Assembly (NCBI GenBank): GCA_947034895.1
Contig: OX344764.1
Coordinates: 5,022,001 to 5,086,000, forward strand
Length of the DNA: 64,000 nt
From: Rhytidiadelphus loreus
Lineage: Eukaryota; Streptophyta; Bryopsida; Hypnales; Hylocomiaceae
Direction: 5' to 3'
Part shown: in pieces, positions 11,530 through 24,120 of the stretch
Position numbering within the stretch: position 1 is the first letter of the stretch
Layout: each line of letters opens with the position of its first letter
Made by a program: the position numbers and the translations under genes
Notes under the pieces: generated by a model
The model's input: only the letters and a program-made list of their open reading frames with translations
Database searches by the model: none
What the model was told of the DNA's origin: nothing

Positions 11530-13430
11530 TCTCCTCGCACGTCTGTTAGATTGCTCTCCAAAATCCAAAAACAGATATACTCTTTACTACCGTCCTGCTA
11601 AAACCAATATAATTCCCTCACTGCAAGCAACGAATCTGCACACCACACAATACACTGACGGTCAGCATTTTTCGCACAACTCAAAAACAGAGTAGTGCAG
11701 CTCAATGTTGTAAAAAAGATACAAGCCAAATAAAACGTCTGTATGTCGGGTAAAAGAAACTTATGCAGCACGATTTATGATATAGGCTAGCTTGCGAAAC
11801 CTTTTCCGCGCATAAAAATACCCTCTCATACCTTGGCAAGTACTTCCAATCTGAGAATATCTGATGCTTGTAGAAAGCAGTCAAATAGTTATTTATAAGG
11901 CCGCAACTCTACTATGTCAAGATCAGAACGACCTCTCTAGTGTTTACTGATAGCTAATAACCTTCCACACAAAAATAAAATAAAATAAAATAAAATAAAA
12001 ACTACCGTCACAGCATACAGAACTCGGAACCAGTAATCACCAATCCAGCAACCTAAAATCGTATGCTGAAGAAATTAGACTCTTCTAGAGTCTAGAGTTC
12101 AGAGCAACACGTAAGGCCTACAAACGGAAAGCCAAAAACTAAACTATCCTTCTAGGGCTGCGCGCAGAGAGGGAGAAACGTGACAGGTTGAGATTCAACC
12201 GGAACGGCGGGTATAAAACGCCCAGGGAAATATAGATGAAGTAATGAATGGTTGCACTCAAAACCTCATTTTCAACCAAATGATTTGAGTGATATTTTGT
12301 TGACAAACTACAGAAAATGCACTTCCGATAAGCAATAGTAAGTCCTCTAGCTCAAAGTACTGAGATCACAGCAAGCAATCGAAAACACGCAGCAAATATG
12401 ACAGCAGACTAAACAGAATCACGCGAATCATTTATTTATTTTTCCTTTCTTTTTTGGCTCATTTCTAGGTCAAATCATGTGAGTGATATATTGTTGGAAA
12501 CCTCCCGAAAATGCCCTCCAAATGAGCTATAGTAGGTCTCCTAACTCAAAGTATGGAGATCATGCCGACCATTGAAGTTCGCTGGCTAGGGTTTCAAGTA
12601 GCTGTTATACACGCCTTTCCGGTTTTACACACTTTCTCATAGCACTCTCTGAAAGTATGACTGAGCGAACTTAAAAACTGATCAATTCTACATGACCATC
12701 GAAAATTCCACTCGAAACCCTAGCAGCAGATAAGTCACTGAGAACAGAGCTCAGTCGTTTCCCGGTTAGGGCTTTGCAAATCAAGGAGTTCAGAAGCAAA
12801 GAAAAGTGTACAATACCTAGAAAGAGCAGGGCATGCCACGAAGGATCTGTGAAGCTGGCCGAGCAGAAGGGAAGAGGAGAGGAGCGCAGGTGTGCAAATA
12901 AGCACCATGGCAACAAAATTGGCTTCAAATTTGAAAGCAAGCTGTTCCAGTCTACGAGATCGACACTTGTATAGTTTTGGAAGCATTCAGAATTAAACTC
13001 GCAACCACATTTCCAAATCACTTGACAATGTGTACTTTAGCATTGAGATTATTCCGGCGTTATTGTTTTCAACTTTGCTAACCTAATTAATCGAAGTGCT
13101 CACGGCTCTCACGCCATCGCCGTTGCAATCACCGGAGCAGGCGGGCTCCGCAACCTCGGAGTGGAGTGTGTTCTGTGTTAGAGACGGCAGAGTCGAGGCT
13201 TAAGAAACAAAGGAGACGCGTGCCACCCAAGATTTGTGAACTGGTCGAAGATTTGGGGGTGTCGTGGGAAGATTTGTGCGCGTCTGGTAGATCTCGATCT
13301 TGGTTTCCAGGAACATACGAACATACGCCGTGAAATGATTGTAGTGATAGCCGCGAATCTTTGGCATCTTCCATGAATGTCCTTTGCTGAGGTATGCGCA
13401 CCTATTATCGTCACTAATTATAAATGAAAA
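11530..13430 (-). promoter_or_regulatory. Probable 5' UTR and promoter region of the capping enzyme
   Basis: No coding exon is supported here. The stretch is less AT-rich than the spacer beyond it, as expected of upstream gene sequence, with the richest part at about 12660-13420. It includes an (AAAAT)5 microsatellite at about 11972-11998 and a diverged duplication (12262-12395 and 12455-12585). ORFs at 12671-13021 and 13129-13414 overlap on several frames without family motifs. The transcription start cannot be placed. Confidence 0.4.
12262..12585. repeat. Diverged duplication upstream of the capping enzyme
   Basis: Copies at about 12262-12395 and 12455-12585 (offset about 193 bp) share GAGTGATAT.TTGTTG, GAAAATGC.CTCC, AGCTATAGTAGGTC-like and CTCAAAGTA..GAGATCA words in the same order. 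Divergence is substantial, so this is an old duplication. Confidence 0.6.
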
Positions 13431-13439
13431 TAGTTCCTA

Positions 13440-16400
13440 TTATTGAACGTAAATTATTTTTATGGGATCTTGTTAACAACTGAAAAAGGATGTCAACGCA
13501 CTTTAGCATTCATTATTTGGATACAATTTGAATAAGTTGGGAATTTTCAAACTTTTGTCTTTAGGTTTATCCAAAACTTTTATGTTCTAATTGTGTAATT
13601 CTTGTGTAATCAATAGGGGAGTTACATTTGAGAAGTGTCATTGCTCATTTACAAACTAGGAAGTGCAATACTGACTTCTCAATCCTCTACTTCTTAACCC
13701 CTCAAGGGTCAACAACTTTTTGACAATGGAGGTATTCAATGAATTCTTTGACTTTATAGGCAAAAAACACAACTTTGGGGACAGAAAAATTATAAGGAGA
13801 TGAATAATGTTTTTTTAACCACTACATACACACTCACACCCAAAGAAAATGTATTGGAATCTTAAGCAAATATAATATTTTTTAATTGAAAAAATTGAAA
13901 AATAAAAAATTCCTTCAAATTTGTACATATTTTCAAACAAAAGGAGTGGAAGGTCAAAATTGACCAAATTGGATCCTACAAAAAATTTAAAAATTTATAT
14001 ATGCATTGATTTTTGAAATTTAACAATTGATGTTATTAGCATATTATTTGAAACATCTTCAAAAAATTTGGAATCATTCTAATTATTTTGTATTCTTAAT
14101 TACACCAAATTGAACCTTGTATTTGTAAAATTATTAAAAATGAAAATTTGAACAAAAATTCTCCAAACCTAGTTTGTTTTTGCAATCAAACTAGAAATGT
14201 TCAAGAAAATGTTTTTTTCCATCCCTACTATTCCTTTCATTGGAAAAATATTATATTTGCTTCTTTTTTCTATTAAACTACATCTCCTAAATAAAATTTG
14301 AAATACTTCTCACATTGAAATATTGAAAATCAAAAAATGCAACAAGTATGTCAATTTATTACTCTACAAGATCCTAGTCTAGAAAGTATTGAAATTTGTT
14401 TCACCCCATCAAGAATTTGCCATTGCAAATTTGAAGAGGACACATTGTGTCTTTTGAGTCCTTGAGGGGTTAAGCCTGGATTGGGGATTACATCTAAAAC
14501 CCTAAAAGTCCCAAGTGTTTCCTTGAAGGATAGTTGAAGTTTTGGGCAAGCTCAAATAATCTCCATTTTTTGACATGATTTTTTTAAACTTATTTTAAAG
14601 ATTAGAAAATACATTAGCTTTCTAAGAATATAATTTTAATTTCAATGGTTGTTTGGATGTAAAAGTTATGCCCTCCTAAGCTCAAAATGCTCAAGGATGG
14701 GCAACAAAAATAAGAATAAATATAAGAATATTCTTTTTAATAACTTGTTTCTTACACATAAAAATTTGGTCTACGAAAAGCTTGATTTCATTCCATTTGG
14801 ATTACTATAAATATAGGGCAAAGTTGGCACCTTTCTACCAAAGATTTTTTTTTTCCAAAAAATAAGATTTGACAAATGATAAAAATAGAATTTTTTTGCC
14901 AATATTCTTTTTTCAACGTACTATTATTTTATTTTTGAAAATAATTTTCCTAAAATTCTAGCATCTACTATTAGAATTATTTTCCTCCAATCTTGCCCTA
15001 CACCTAGTATGATGTGAAAGTTATAGTTGTTTTGTAGGCAACCATAGCATTTATTGAGAAAATAAAATATGGGATTTGTTATTTGACTCGGTTTTCACAA
15101 TTTTCAAAAAAAAATTCCACCTAATTTAATTTTTTTGTTAGAACAATCTCACTTTTGGAATTATTATTTTTCAATTTCATTATAGAGCTTTAAATGATTT
15201 AGTTTTCCCATCAACTCAATTATTCAAAATTAAATGTTTTAAATTAAATATCAATAGTGCAATAATTTTAAAGTCCTATAATCTACTCATGCAAGGTGCA
15301 AAACATGTATTCTACACTTTAAAATGCAAATATCTTTCAATCTATGCGGTCAAAGTTTCTATTATTTCTTCTATACATTATTATACTAATCTATTCCAAA
15401 ATTATAAATACAATTAGATATAGAAAACAATTAAAAATTGCAACTTTTACACTTTGCAATAGAAGGTTTGAAGGTCTTCTTCTAAAGATGTTGAAGGTCT
15501 CAATATTGAGCAATATCTTTAATTTTGTCATGTAGAAGGAAGTTGTAGTTACAATCGATGGTTGAGTGGCCTTAATCATTCTTTATTAAGAGATGAATGG
15601 GTAACTTACATTGTAGAAACTATTTGACGTATCCTTGATTTCTTGCAAATAAGAAACAAAAGTCATTTATGCTCTTCATGGGACTTGTAACTAAGAGGGG
15701 AGGTGATGTCATGAACATTCAAAGACCTAGATATCTTAATAGTATTCTAATATCTTGTAGAACCTTCTATAGTTTTCTAGAAGCTTCTAAAATATTGTAG
15801 AACCTTGTCAAGTTACTTTACATCACTAATAGTAGGTGTTGAAAACTACAAGTGCTAAAACATACACATACACATACACCCAAAAGTAAATCTACACTAA
15901 GATAAGGTATAAATGAACAACCATCCAATAGTGACTATTGCCTCGATAGATGTTCTAAACAAATGCAATATAAAATTGCTACCAACTCTCAAAGAAGCCT
16001 TTGCCAAAGTATCTCTTATTGCCTTTGCAAACAACTTTGTAGCTCTTGTTGCATTTACGTCAAAGGTCTCTTCTTTGCCTATGTTACTATCACTATCTCC
16101 AACTACCTAAGTTCCAAAAATTTCAATTCTTTCTTTTAATGCGGTAACCAACTCTATAGGTTGTGTCCAATAATCCTCCACTTCATCAAGGTCGTCTTGG
16201 TTGCTCTCATACCAAAAGTTATAAACTTGCAATGCCTCAAATTCAAGATGGTCGGACAATTGCTAAATGCTACCAATCATTGAACAAAGGTTTGTATTGC
16301 CTCTATATCCATTGTTAGAACCCAAATTTGGTTTTCTAGTCATTGAAGGCCATGCCTTCAACTCTTCTTAAGTACTGGGGGGGCACTTAGAGTGTCCATT

Positions 16401-19400
16401 AGAAACCACACGCGAACAAAACTTTGGCCCCCCTATATAATTTTTGAATTTTAAATATAAATAAATAAAATACGAATAGATTTTCCTACTATGAAAGTTT
16501 ATGTTTTGAATTATTGATATTTTTATTTGTGATAATAATTAGTTACAAATTTTCGAAGTAAAAAGATACACTATAGAATTGAAAAATGAACTTTTACACC
16601 CCTATATTATATGAGAAAAAATTGTCTAAAAAATGAACAAAAATTTCCTAAAAATAAATCTCTATTGAAAGCTCATTTTGAGTTGAATATTGATTCAATG
16701 GTCACCTAAATGTGTTCTCTATAATTATTTGAGTTGAAAATCATCAAAGCCATTTTAGTTCATTTCCAACCTCTTCTAGAAATCATTTTGTATTTTATTT
16801 GAGTTGAAAATTTCAGCAATAGAAACCTATAGTCATTATTAAACAATGGTCAATATTTTAGGTTGAAATTATAGTTTATTAGAAATTACTTGTTTGCACA
16901 TGGTTTGTTGCAGTAGAATTAAATGCACCCCCTGAGCTTAAGTATTTGTCACAAATCATAAATCCACCACTATGGTCCTCCACATCATTGAAAACATTGA
17001 TTCCCTAACTCTTAAAGGGATCAATTGTTAACGATTGATTTCTCTCCACCTCATCAAGATGGATTGTGGTTTCCTACGCAACTTAGTCATGCGTCTATGT
17101 CTAGACCATAACCACAAACTCTGAACGTCAAATCTTCAAGAACGCCATCAAATTGCTCCTCATTGGCCTTTCATGTTGTGGCTTTAAATTGGCTTAAGTA
17201 CCCAAGTAGGGATTAAAAAACCTAGATAATATAGGATGGGTGAAACCAATGGAATACTACAAGATACCATCAGTGAAAATGGATCTTAAACCTCAAACTC
17301 ATGGTCTAGTAGTCATCACTTCAATTTCACTGTCAAAACAAAGCAAGCCTCGACTATGTAGGTTATACTCTCACCTTTCTACTAGGACAAGAAATGAAGC
17401 AATGGCATGATCCATGCTGTCTACAACAACAATGATTTACAAAGTGAAAACAAAAGCCTCCAAAATAGACTAGGGCATTACTATAACAAACAATAAGCTT
17501 GAAACCAATGGCAAACCTTCTAAACCATTCTAAATGGACTCCTTCTACACCTCCCAAACCAAAATTAACCACTACTTTAGTAGACAATTTTTATTATTTT
17601 ATTTTTACTTGTAATAATTTTTTTAAATAATTTAAAAATTAGCTCAATAATTATCTTGAAAATTTTAAAAATTATATCAATAATTATCCAAGTAACTTCT
17701 AAAATTATGTCATGATTTTTCAAATTATCTTAGCAACTTATAATGTTATTATAGTAATTAATCTAATTTCTAGTAAAATTAACAAGGTAATGTAACTTAA
17801 AAATCAATGGTATTTATCTCTTTCATCTTGTCAATATCAATGCTTTAAAAGCATTAGCAAAACCTCAAAAAACAATTTTTAAAATCTTGCTTCAACTTTA
17901 AGACTTCAAAATGCCATAACTTCTTGTAATTTGGCTTTTTTTTTTTGGCAATTTTATAGTTTTGGGAATGCTACAACATTTTGTTGTATTTATAACACTA
18001 ATAAATCACCCTAATGGCCCCAAAACACCAAATCAACACTTTCGCATGTTTGATCCAGCACACATGAGAAATTTTAGCCTTTCCACTCAAACTCACACAA
18101 CTTTTGCAATTAGCATCAAAATTAACTAATATTTGTTTCTTACATCATAGAGCTTCTCCAAAGACCTTCTTGACACCCTTGAAAGCTCTCCAAAATCCTT
18201 CAACTTCACATCAATACCTCCAATACTCAAAACTTCAAAGCTTCAATGGCTAGTGCTTTTGCACATCACCACCCAAGCATCTAATGCTAATATACTAAAC
18301 TAAAGCTTTTCAACCACTCTAGTGCTCTAACTTCAACACTTAAACCATTATTTTCAAGCAATAAGCTTCCCTAAATCTTCTAAGTTGCTTCTACTTATCT
18401 TAATAGGATTCAAGTAATTTGATCTTTAAAATACTAAATTGTTAAGAATTTAGTTATGGAATTCAAAAATGCCAATCCCAATGTTTGTAATGTTGTATTA
18501 AACAATCTACACTCAATGTTTTTATTTTTTTTCAAAAATACTAAAAAATGAATTAAATAAAAGACTTCTAAGTTTATTTTAGAGTACAAATTCCATAACT
18601 ACCTGCAAACTAAAACTTCTCATAACTTGGTCTCATTAATCAAAATGGAATGATTTAAAGCTTTTCACATATGTGTAAATTTTGAAAACCAATTTCAAAT
18701 TTTTATTTCTTAGAAAAGTGATTTTTTTTAGCTACCTGATGAGCAATGAAAATTACATATTATGCAATAATTTTTTAACCATGTAGTCAAAAGTTATGAA
18801 AATTATTGTGCCTCAAAAAGCTACTCTTTGGGCACATGTTGTATGAAAATTTTGAAAAAAAGAAAAAATTCATTCATAGTAAGCTACCCCAAATTGCTAC
18901 ATTGCCAAAAAATGATGTTTGAACCTTTAGAGGTTAAAATAGCCTTGTTTACATTTCCAACAATCTAAACACTAATAAAAAAATTTGTATCTATTCAAGT
19001 GTGCAAAATTAGACATGTGGATGTTGTTTCAAATGTCTACGTCTGTGTGAGCTCATAATTTGTCACTTAGGACTTTTAGTTTTTTTAGTTTTTTTTACAT
19101 TTTAAGTTAAGTTTTATTCAAGAAAATCCCCCTAAAAGAGTATTAAGCCAAATAGGTACTTCTTCCATTCCAAATGATTGTCCATAACTCCAAAAAGAGA
19201 TGTACAAAAATGATTTAGAGTCCACTACTTCAAGTAATCTATATGTTAATCCTACATATATAGCATCCAATGCAACTCTAGCTTCCACTTGCAATCTATA
19301 ATGTTCTCATTACACGAGATGGAAAAAGGAAGCTCTCCTTACCCCTCCAGACATTTTTTCTCTATATGCTCCATTTTATATGAATTACCTCCTTTGTCTT

Positions 19401-20040
19401 TCAAGGAAGACCACGTAGCTTGCTGCAATAAGGTGGAGGGCTTGAGAAGCGCTCATTTAAGAAGAAACATGCATCTGTAGAGAAATGCAATGATGAAAAT
19501 ATGTTTCACGATTTTTTAGATAGAAGAGAAGTGAGGACCAGTTCACTTGGGATTTTGATCAAAAATTTCAAAGTTAGCATGAATTACATATCCTTTATGG
19601 AAGTTTCAGGGCAAAGGGCGCTATTTTTGCTCGTAGAGTGCAACCATAATAACAGAGATGTGTCTATGAATTGACAAAGTCATTGCAAGAATAGGGAAGT
19701 AGGATGCAATGGATGTTCATGTTAATACTAAATAAGCATCCACATTGAGTGTATAATCAAGGCAAAAGGAATCATAACAATAAATTCATGCTTAAATGAA
19801 AATGGAATGTACAAAAACTCCTTTCTGTGTCACATGCACTTCAATGCTAAGTAGTGGCGTTCCTTAACCAGAGCATCAGAAGCCTGATGTTATCCACTAA
19901 GAGGCAATCAGTTGCCCACTTTTAATCCAGAGAAGGCATAAGAAGAGGCCAAAAATTGCCCACTTGCAATGCACAGAAGGTGGAATAAAAAGCCAAAAAA
20001 GCCAAAAAAATAAATTAATTGTAAGTGCAAAATTATGCAC
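13440..20040. other. AT-rich spacer, no supported gene
   Basis: Very AT-rich sequence with many homopolymer runs. A 15-bp inverted pair (CTTAACCCCTCAAGG at 13692-13706 and its complement at 14459-14473) may mark a small element. On the minus strand about 15900-16300 reads as a broken protein-like stretch (residues such as ATRATKLFAKAIRDTLAKAS, with a stop upstream) that I could not assign. Short ORFs at 15344-15579, 17363-17587 and 19289-19480 show nothing recognisable. Confidence 0.5.
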
Positions 20041-20047
20041 TAATACT

Positions 20048-20551
20048 TCAAAAATTGCCATGTCCAAAAAGCCTTGAAGTCAACCACTGATGAAGTGGAA
20101 AATCCAGTAGGAAGACATCAACAATAAAATCAAGAGATTCTTCAGCGAGCTCAAAATAGTCATTGGCCATGCCAAGTTTTTCGTTGCAAGAATAGGCTGT
20201 CTGTACCATTGGCAGAGGCCTCATAGCACCACGCCTTCTTTGCTTTTCAGATTGAATTCTCACAGTTGCTAATTTTGAAGGCAAGTGCCAAGTCTCAAGT
20301 AGTTGTAGTCTCCCACTTGTTTTTTTGAATTCTTCGACGTCACCTGAGCCTTGATCAATAGGGCATTCTTCCCACTCCTTCTTCATTGGGGTGCACATGC
20401 AATCCAATAAAGGTGCATTCTTGAAAGCTTCAACGCTCCATTTTCGTGTTTTTTTTGTAGATGTGCTGTTGGAGCGCTCCAACAAGTCTCCAATGCCTGC
20501 TTCAAAACTTCGGCGCCTGCAACTTAGGTATACTCCACCTTTTTCTTCCAT
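20048..20551 (-). CDS. Unassigned ORF, 167 codons, overlapping a tandem duplication
   Basis: An ATG-to-stop frame in a patch less AT-rich than its flanks. The product is charged at its N-terminal half and hydrophobic near the end (a DFIVDVFLLDFPL-like stretch). I recognise no domain. Its 5' half lies inside copy 1 of the 211-bp tandem repeat, and the plus strand of the same repeat also has open frames, so coding is doubtful. It may be the end of a transposon-borne gene. Confidence 0.2.
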   Translation of the reverse strand: MEEKGGVYLSCRRRSFEAGIGDLLERSNSTSTKKTRKWSVEAFKNAPLLDCMCTPMKKEWEECPIDQGSGDVEEFKKTSGRLQLLETWHLPSKLATVRIQSEKQRRRGAMRPLPMVQTAYSCNEKLGMANDYFELAEESLDFIVDVFLLDFPLHQWLTSRLFGHGNF

Positions 20552-20768
20552 TTTGATTGTCTTAATTGGCAGGGCGTTCTTTCCGCTCCTTCCTCACTGA
20601 GGTGCACAGGCAGTCCAATAAAGTTGTACTCTTGAAAGCTTCAACGCTCCATTTTTGTGTCATCTTTGCAGATGTGCTGTTGGAGCGCTTCAGCAAGTCT
20701 CCAATGCATGCTTCAGAACTTCAGCACCTGCAACTCAGGTATACTCCGCTTTCCTCTTCCGTTTTGAT
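20347..20768. repeat. 211-bp tandem duplication
   Basis: Copy 1 is about 20347-20557 and copy 2 about 20558-20768. Both carry CTTGAAAGCTTCAACGCTCC, GATGTGCTGTTGGAGCGCT, AAGTCTCCAATGC and GGTATACTCC in the same order at a constant offset of 211 bp. Substitutions are scattered. Confidence 0.85.
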
Positions 20769-21445
20769 TGTCTTGTACTTATTTTTCTTCTTGAAGCTCA
20801 TGTGCCTTCCCTTGTGTGCAAGTGTACGAGACATGAGTGCACAGACCATACAAATTACCTATTCTCTTGAAGCCGATAATCCCTATCCCCTATTTTCGTT
20901 TCACTTCAAAGTTAAGGTAGTCTCTATAGATGTTGTGATCCATTGTAACTTATTTGTGGGCGCCCCTACATGCATACACATTGTTTCCATTTTGCATATT
21001 TGTCGTTGGTTGCATCATATTGGAAAAAAAGGTCTTGCTTGCAACAAGTGTTGCTGCCTTACACTACCGTTGCTCATGGACGCTTGGACTTCATGCAAAG
21101 GAGGTAAACTCCTAGTATCTTGCCCTCTCTTCTTCATCCTCCTTCTCAATATTGCCAACTTCTAGTTTTCTTTACAGATCAAAGGGATTACGCCGCAATA
21201 AGGTGGTCGGTAGCCTAGGACAGGTGTATTTGCCCTAATAGCAGCGTGTAGCTTCTCCCCTTGAGCTCTAATACTCTTGGCACTCCACAACTCATTATGT
21301 TTTCTTTTTCATTTGGCTACCTCCGCCCTAAGCTTCCTTCGCTTATAACTTCCTCTTCTTCTCTTTGCTCTTTAGTAGCCTCTTTTTCTGACTTCTTCCT
21401 CTCTCTCTCTCGTGAGCAGTTTGTTCTCTCTTGGCTGCCATATCT

Positions 21446-23301
21446 TCAAGCTCTTCCACATGTTGTTCTTTCGTGAAAGAGTATAGAGTTGTGGTAATCA
21501 ATTTGAGGTTGCATTCTTGTTGTAGACATAAGTGGTAATTGCAGTCGTGGCAACTCTAGAAGTTGGCTAAATCCATTTCTCTCAACAATAGAGTCATCTT
21601 CATCAACTGTAGCTCCTCCATCATTTGAACTTGCACTTCCATGTGTTAGTCCACATTGTTCTGCTTCTTCACCATCAACCTGTACATAATATTGTTCACA
21701 AGGAAGAACATCTACTGCTGATTTATAAAAAAATTCTTGAATTTTCCATGCTTCCAATTCAAATGGTGGCTAAACTTCATTTGGACACTTTATAGAAGTT
21801 GGTCCTCCTATATTCCTTTCATAAGCTTCACTAGGCCCCATTTTAGAGTCCATAGCACTTGCATTGATAGGAAAGATTCCAATGGTTTGAAAGCCTTTTG
21901 TTATGTTCTTCATTGTCAAGGCTCTCTTCAGAGCATAAGATACCTATTGGGCAAGATCCTCTTTTACAAGCATTTGACCCTTGTGGCTAAGCGACCACTT
22001 GTCCCTATAGGCCCTAAATGAGAATTTAAAAGGCTTGAAGCAGGTGACATCCAAAAGTTGGAGGGTATGGGAAGTGTGGGATGGAAATGTGAGCAAGTCC
22101 AATCCTTGAGACATGGCTAATTTGATAACTTCTAAAGTCACATGACTTCCATGTCCATCTATTATTAGATGTTTATTTGATGGAGATATTCACTAGAAGA
22201 AAGCCTTGTTTAATTGGATGTTCTTGCGTCAAAGTTGACAGATTTTCTTAAGCATCCAATGTAACATCTTCATGTGTTTATGTCAACAATGACATCCAAT
22301 GTAACATCTTTATGCTACATTGGATGTCATTGTTGACATAAACACATGAAGATGTTACATTGGATGCTTAAGAAAATCCATCAACTTTGACGCAGGAACA
22401 TCCAATTAAACAAGGCTTTCTACTAGTGTATTCCATACAATTTTGAAACAGTGAACAAAAAATGTAACATCCATTCTTTGAATAAGTCATCGGTCATCCA
22501 AGTTTTGGGTTGCATAGCCAATACAACTATTTTTTCCCTTGTCTTTCTTAGAAAATTTCTAGTTTTCTTCTTTCCTTTGAAAATGTAGAAATTAGGTCAA
22601 CTTTCTCCTTTTGCATTGATGCAGCACAAAACAGTAAGCCACTCTCTTTGGTCAAGAGTGACCTTGTGGACACTCCTACATCCTCTCTTTGCTATAACAA
22701 AAGCTCCACCTCCTTTTCCAGCTTGAGCGCCGCTTTCATTGCAGTTCCAAATGTGTTGTGGTTGGTAATGGTGTATGTCATACAATGTTTGCAAATTGGC
22801 ATAGAAAAAACTTATAGTTTCTGAACACAAGTTTCTTGCTCTATTCTACTCAAGCCCTTGTACTTTTCTGATTGTCAACTTTGGATGTCTTCTCTTGAAA
22901 CATTTGACCAACCCAGGACTAGGAATGTCATTTTGGAAAGGGGTCACTTTTGTTTGGGTTAGTATTCCTACCTACTCTCTTAACTGCCCTATAGTTAATG
23001 GAAATCCTAACTACTGCATTTTCATCAAGTATTGTACAAGTTCTTCTTCTTTTGCATCTTTTAACACATCCATTTTGTCCCTCCTCTGTATTGTAATTCC
23101 ATAAAGGTATCCTCTCAATGTTGATGCTAGAATTTCATGATCCCTAGCAACTAACCTAATAGGAATACCTTCATCAACATTAGCAATGGCACTTTTTAAC
23201 TCCTCAGTCGTCCAATTTCCGAGTTTTTTCCTCTTACAACGTGTTGTGAGTGTTGGAGGTTCTCTGGATGGTAGAGGGTTTTCAATGCTTTGAAAAGGCA
23301 T
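21446..23301 (-). pseudogene. Pogo/Tigger-like (Tc1-mariner superfamily) transposase relic, split by a nested element
   Basis: The frame starts at 23301 with a basic segment and a helix-turn-helix-like DNA-binding region (GNWTTEELKSAIANV.. to YLMKMQ). It continues through a FKRRHPKL motif, the region around the first catalytic aspartate (HIWNCNESG, where Asn replaces the expected Asp), the second catalytic motif HLIIDGHGSHV, and a TSHTLQLLDV..FKPFK segment typical of DDE_1 transposases. Six nonsense codons interrupt it: TAG at 23011-23013, 22972-22974, 22846-22848, 21944-21946 and 21770-21772, and TGA at 22597-22599. No frameshift occurs. With the 238-bp insertion at 22191-22428 and one 4-bp target copy discounted, the span is exactly 538 codons. 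The element is inactive. Its own terminal repeats were not found. Confidence 0.82.
22191..22428. mobile_element. Palindromic CACTAG-ended MITE nested in the transposase relic
   Basis: A 238-bp foldback with arms of about 112 bp and few mismatches, separated by a short centre near AACATCTTTATGCTAC. It begins CACTAG and ends CTAGTG. Both flanks carry TATT (22187-22190 and 22429-22432), a 4-bp target duplication. Excising the element plus one TATT rejoins the host transposase frame exactly. The CACTA-like ends suggest that superfamily, but its usual target duplication is 3 bp. Confidence 0.85.
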
Positions 23302-24120
23302 ACCTTTGTCAAGTGCCCCATTGTTGGCTCATCCATCAATGAAGTTGGTCCTTTTCCCTTCTGCAGCGCTCTTTCTTGGTGTTGCGCTGCTCGTTCTTGT
23401 TGTTGCATTGCTTCTCCCTCCATCTGCGTTGTTTCTCTTGCTGCCAAGTCCATCACTACTTTTGCCTCCACCTACATTGCTTCTCGCTTTGCTAGGCACA
23501 TTGTTGTCTGGTTGTGTCAGCACTAGGCCCCTTCGTTATTGCACTAGTAACTTCCCCGTTGGCTGAGGTCGCCGCTCCATGTTGTGGCCATCGTTCTTGT
23601 AGTTTTGATTGATGAGTTGGTCCTCTTGCAATTGGCATCGCCTTTGGTCACCACTTTCTCCACTATTTAGTTTTTGGAAGTTATGTATGTCATACTGATT
23701 TGGTGATGACTTCCAACCATCAATCTATAACACATTATCAGCCTCCATTCTGCAAGTGATATCAACATGTGCAAGCAAGTGGAGCCCTTTGTCTGCATCA
23801 TCAACTATGTTATTAAATTACATGACCCTTGTATTGTGTGGTTCTTGTGGCACTAGCTTTAGCCGAAGTATCCTTTGTGGCTCTAGAATTTCTGAATTCA
23901 ATCCTTCCAAGTTGTCCTCCTTTTCGAAGGCCGACATTTGCTCAAACCATTGTTCCTCTTCTTTGCGCTTAGCCCAAGCAAATAATTCTTCATTTTGTTC
24001 CTCCTCAAATTCGTCTTCATTTTCATAGTAATCAGATTGGCTACTTCCCCATTCTCTCTTTGGTTGCCAGCTCCCTCCATCATTGCCACTTCCTTCATTA
24101 GACATATAATTGTCACTCAT
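23196..24120 (-). CDS. Protein-like frames upstream of the transposase, function unknown
   Basis: Two minus-strand frames stand out. 23818-24120 encodes an acidic, Glu-rich segment (runs such as YYENEDEFEEEQNEEL and AKRKEEEQWFEQMSAFEKE). 23196-23471 encodes a Gln/Glu-rich segment (QQQERAAQHQERA), with a basic Ser/Arg-rich overlap at 23329-23523. Base composition is less AT-rich than the surroundings. They may be N-terminal exons or an accessory ORF of the transposon, or pieces of a captured gene. I recognise no family. Confidence 0.25.

Noticed and set aside
15900..16300. Minus-strand protein-like stretch
   Set aside because: It has an internal stop and no recognisable motif, so it is mentioned only under the spacer and not called as a gene.
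20566..21165. 199-codon plus-strand ORF
   Set aside because: Part of it is copy 2 of the tandem duplication, composition is Cys/Leu/Phe-rich and no motif is seen; overlapping frames on the same stretch are equally open.
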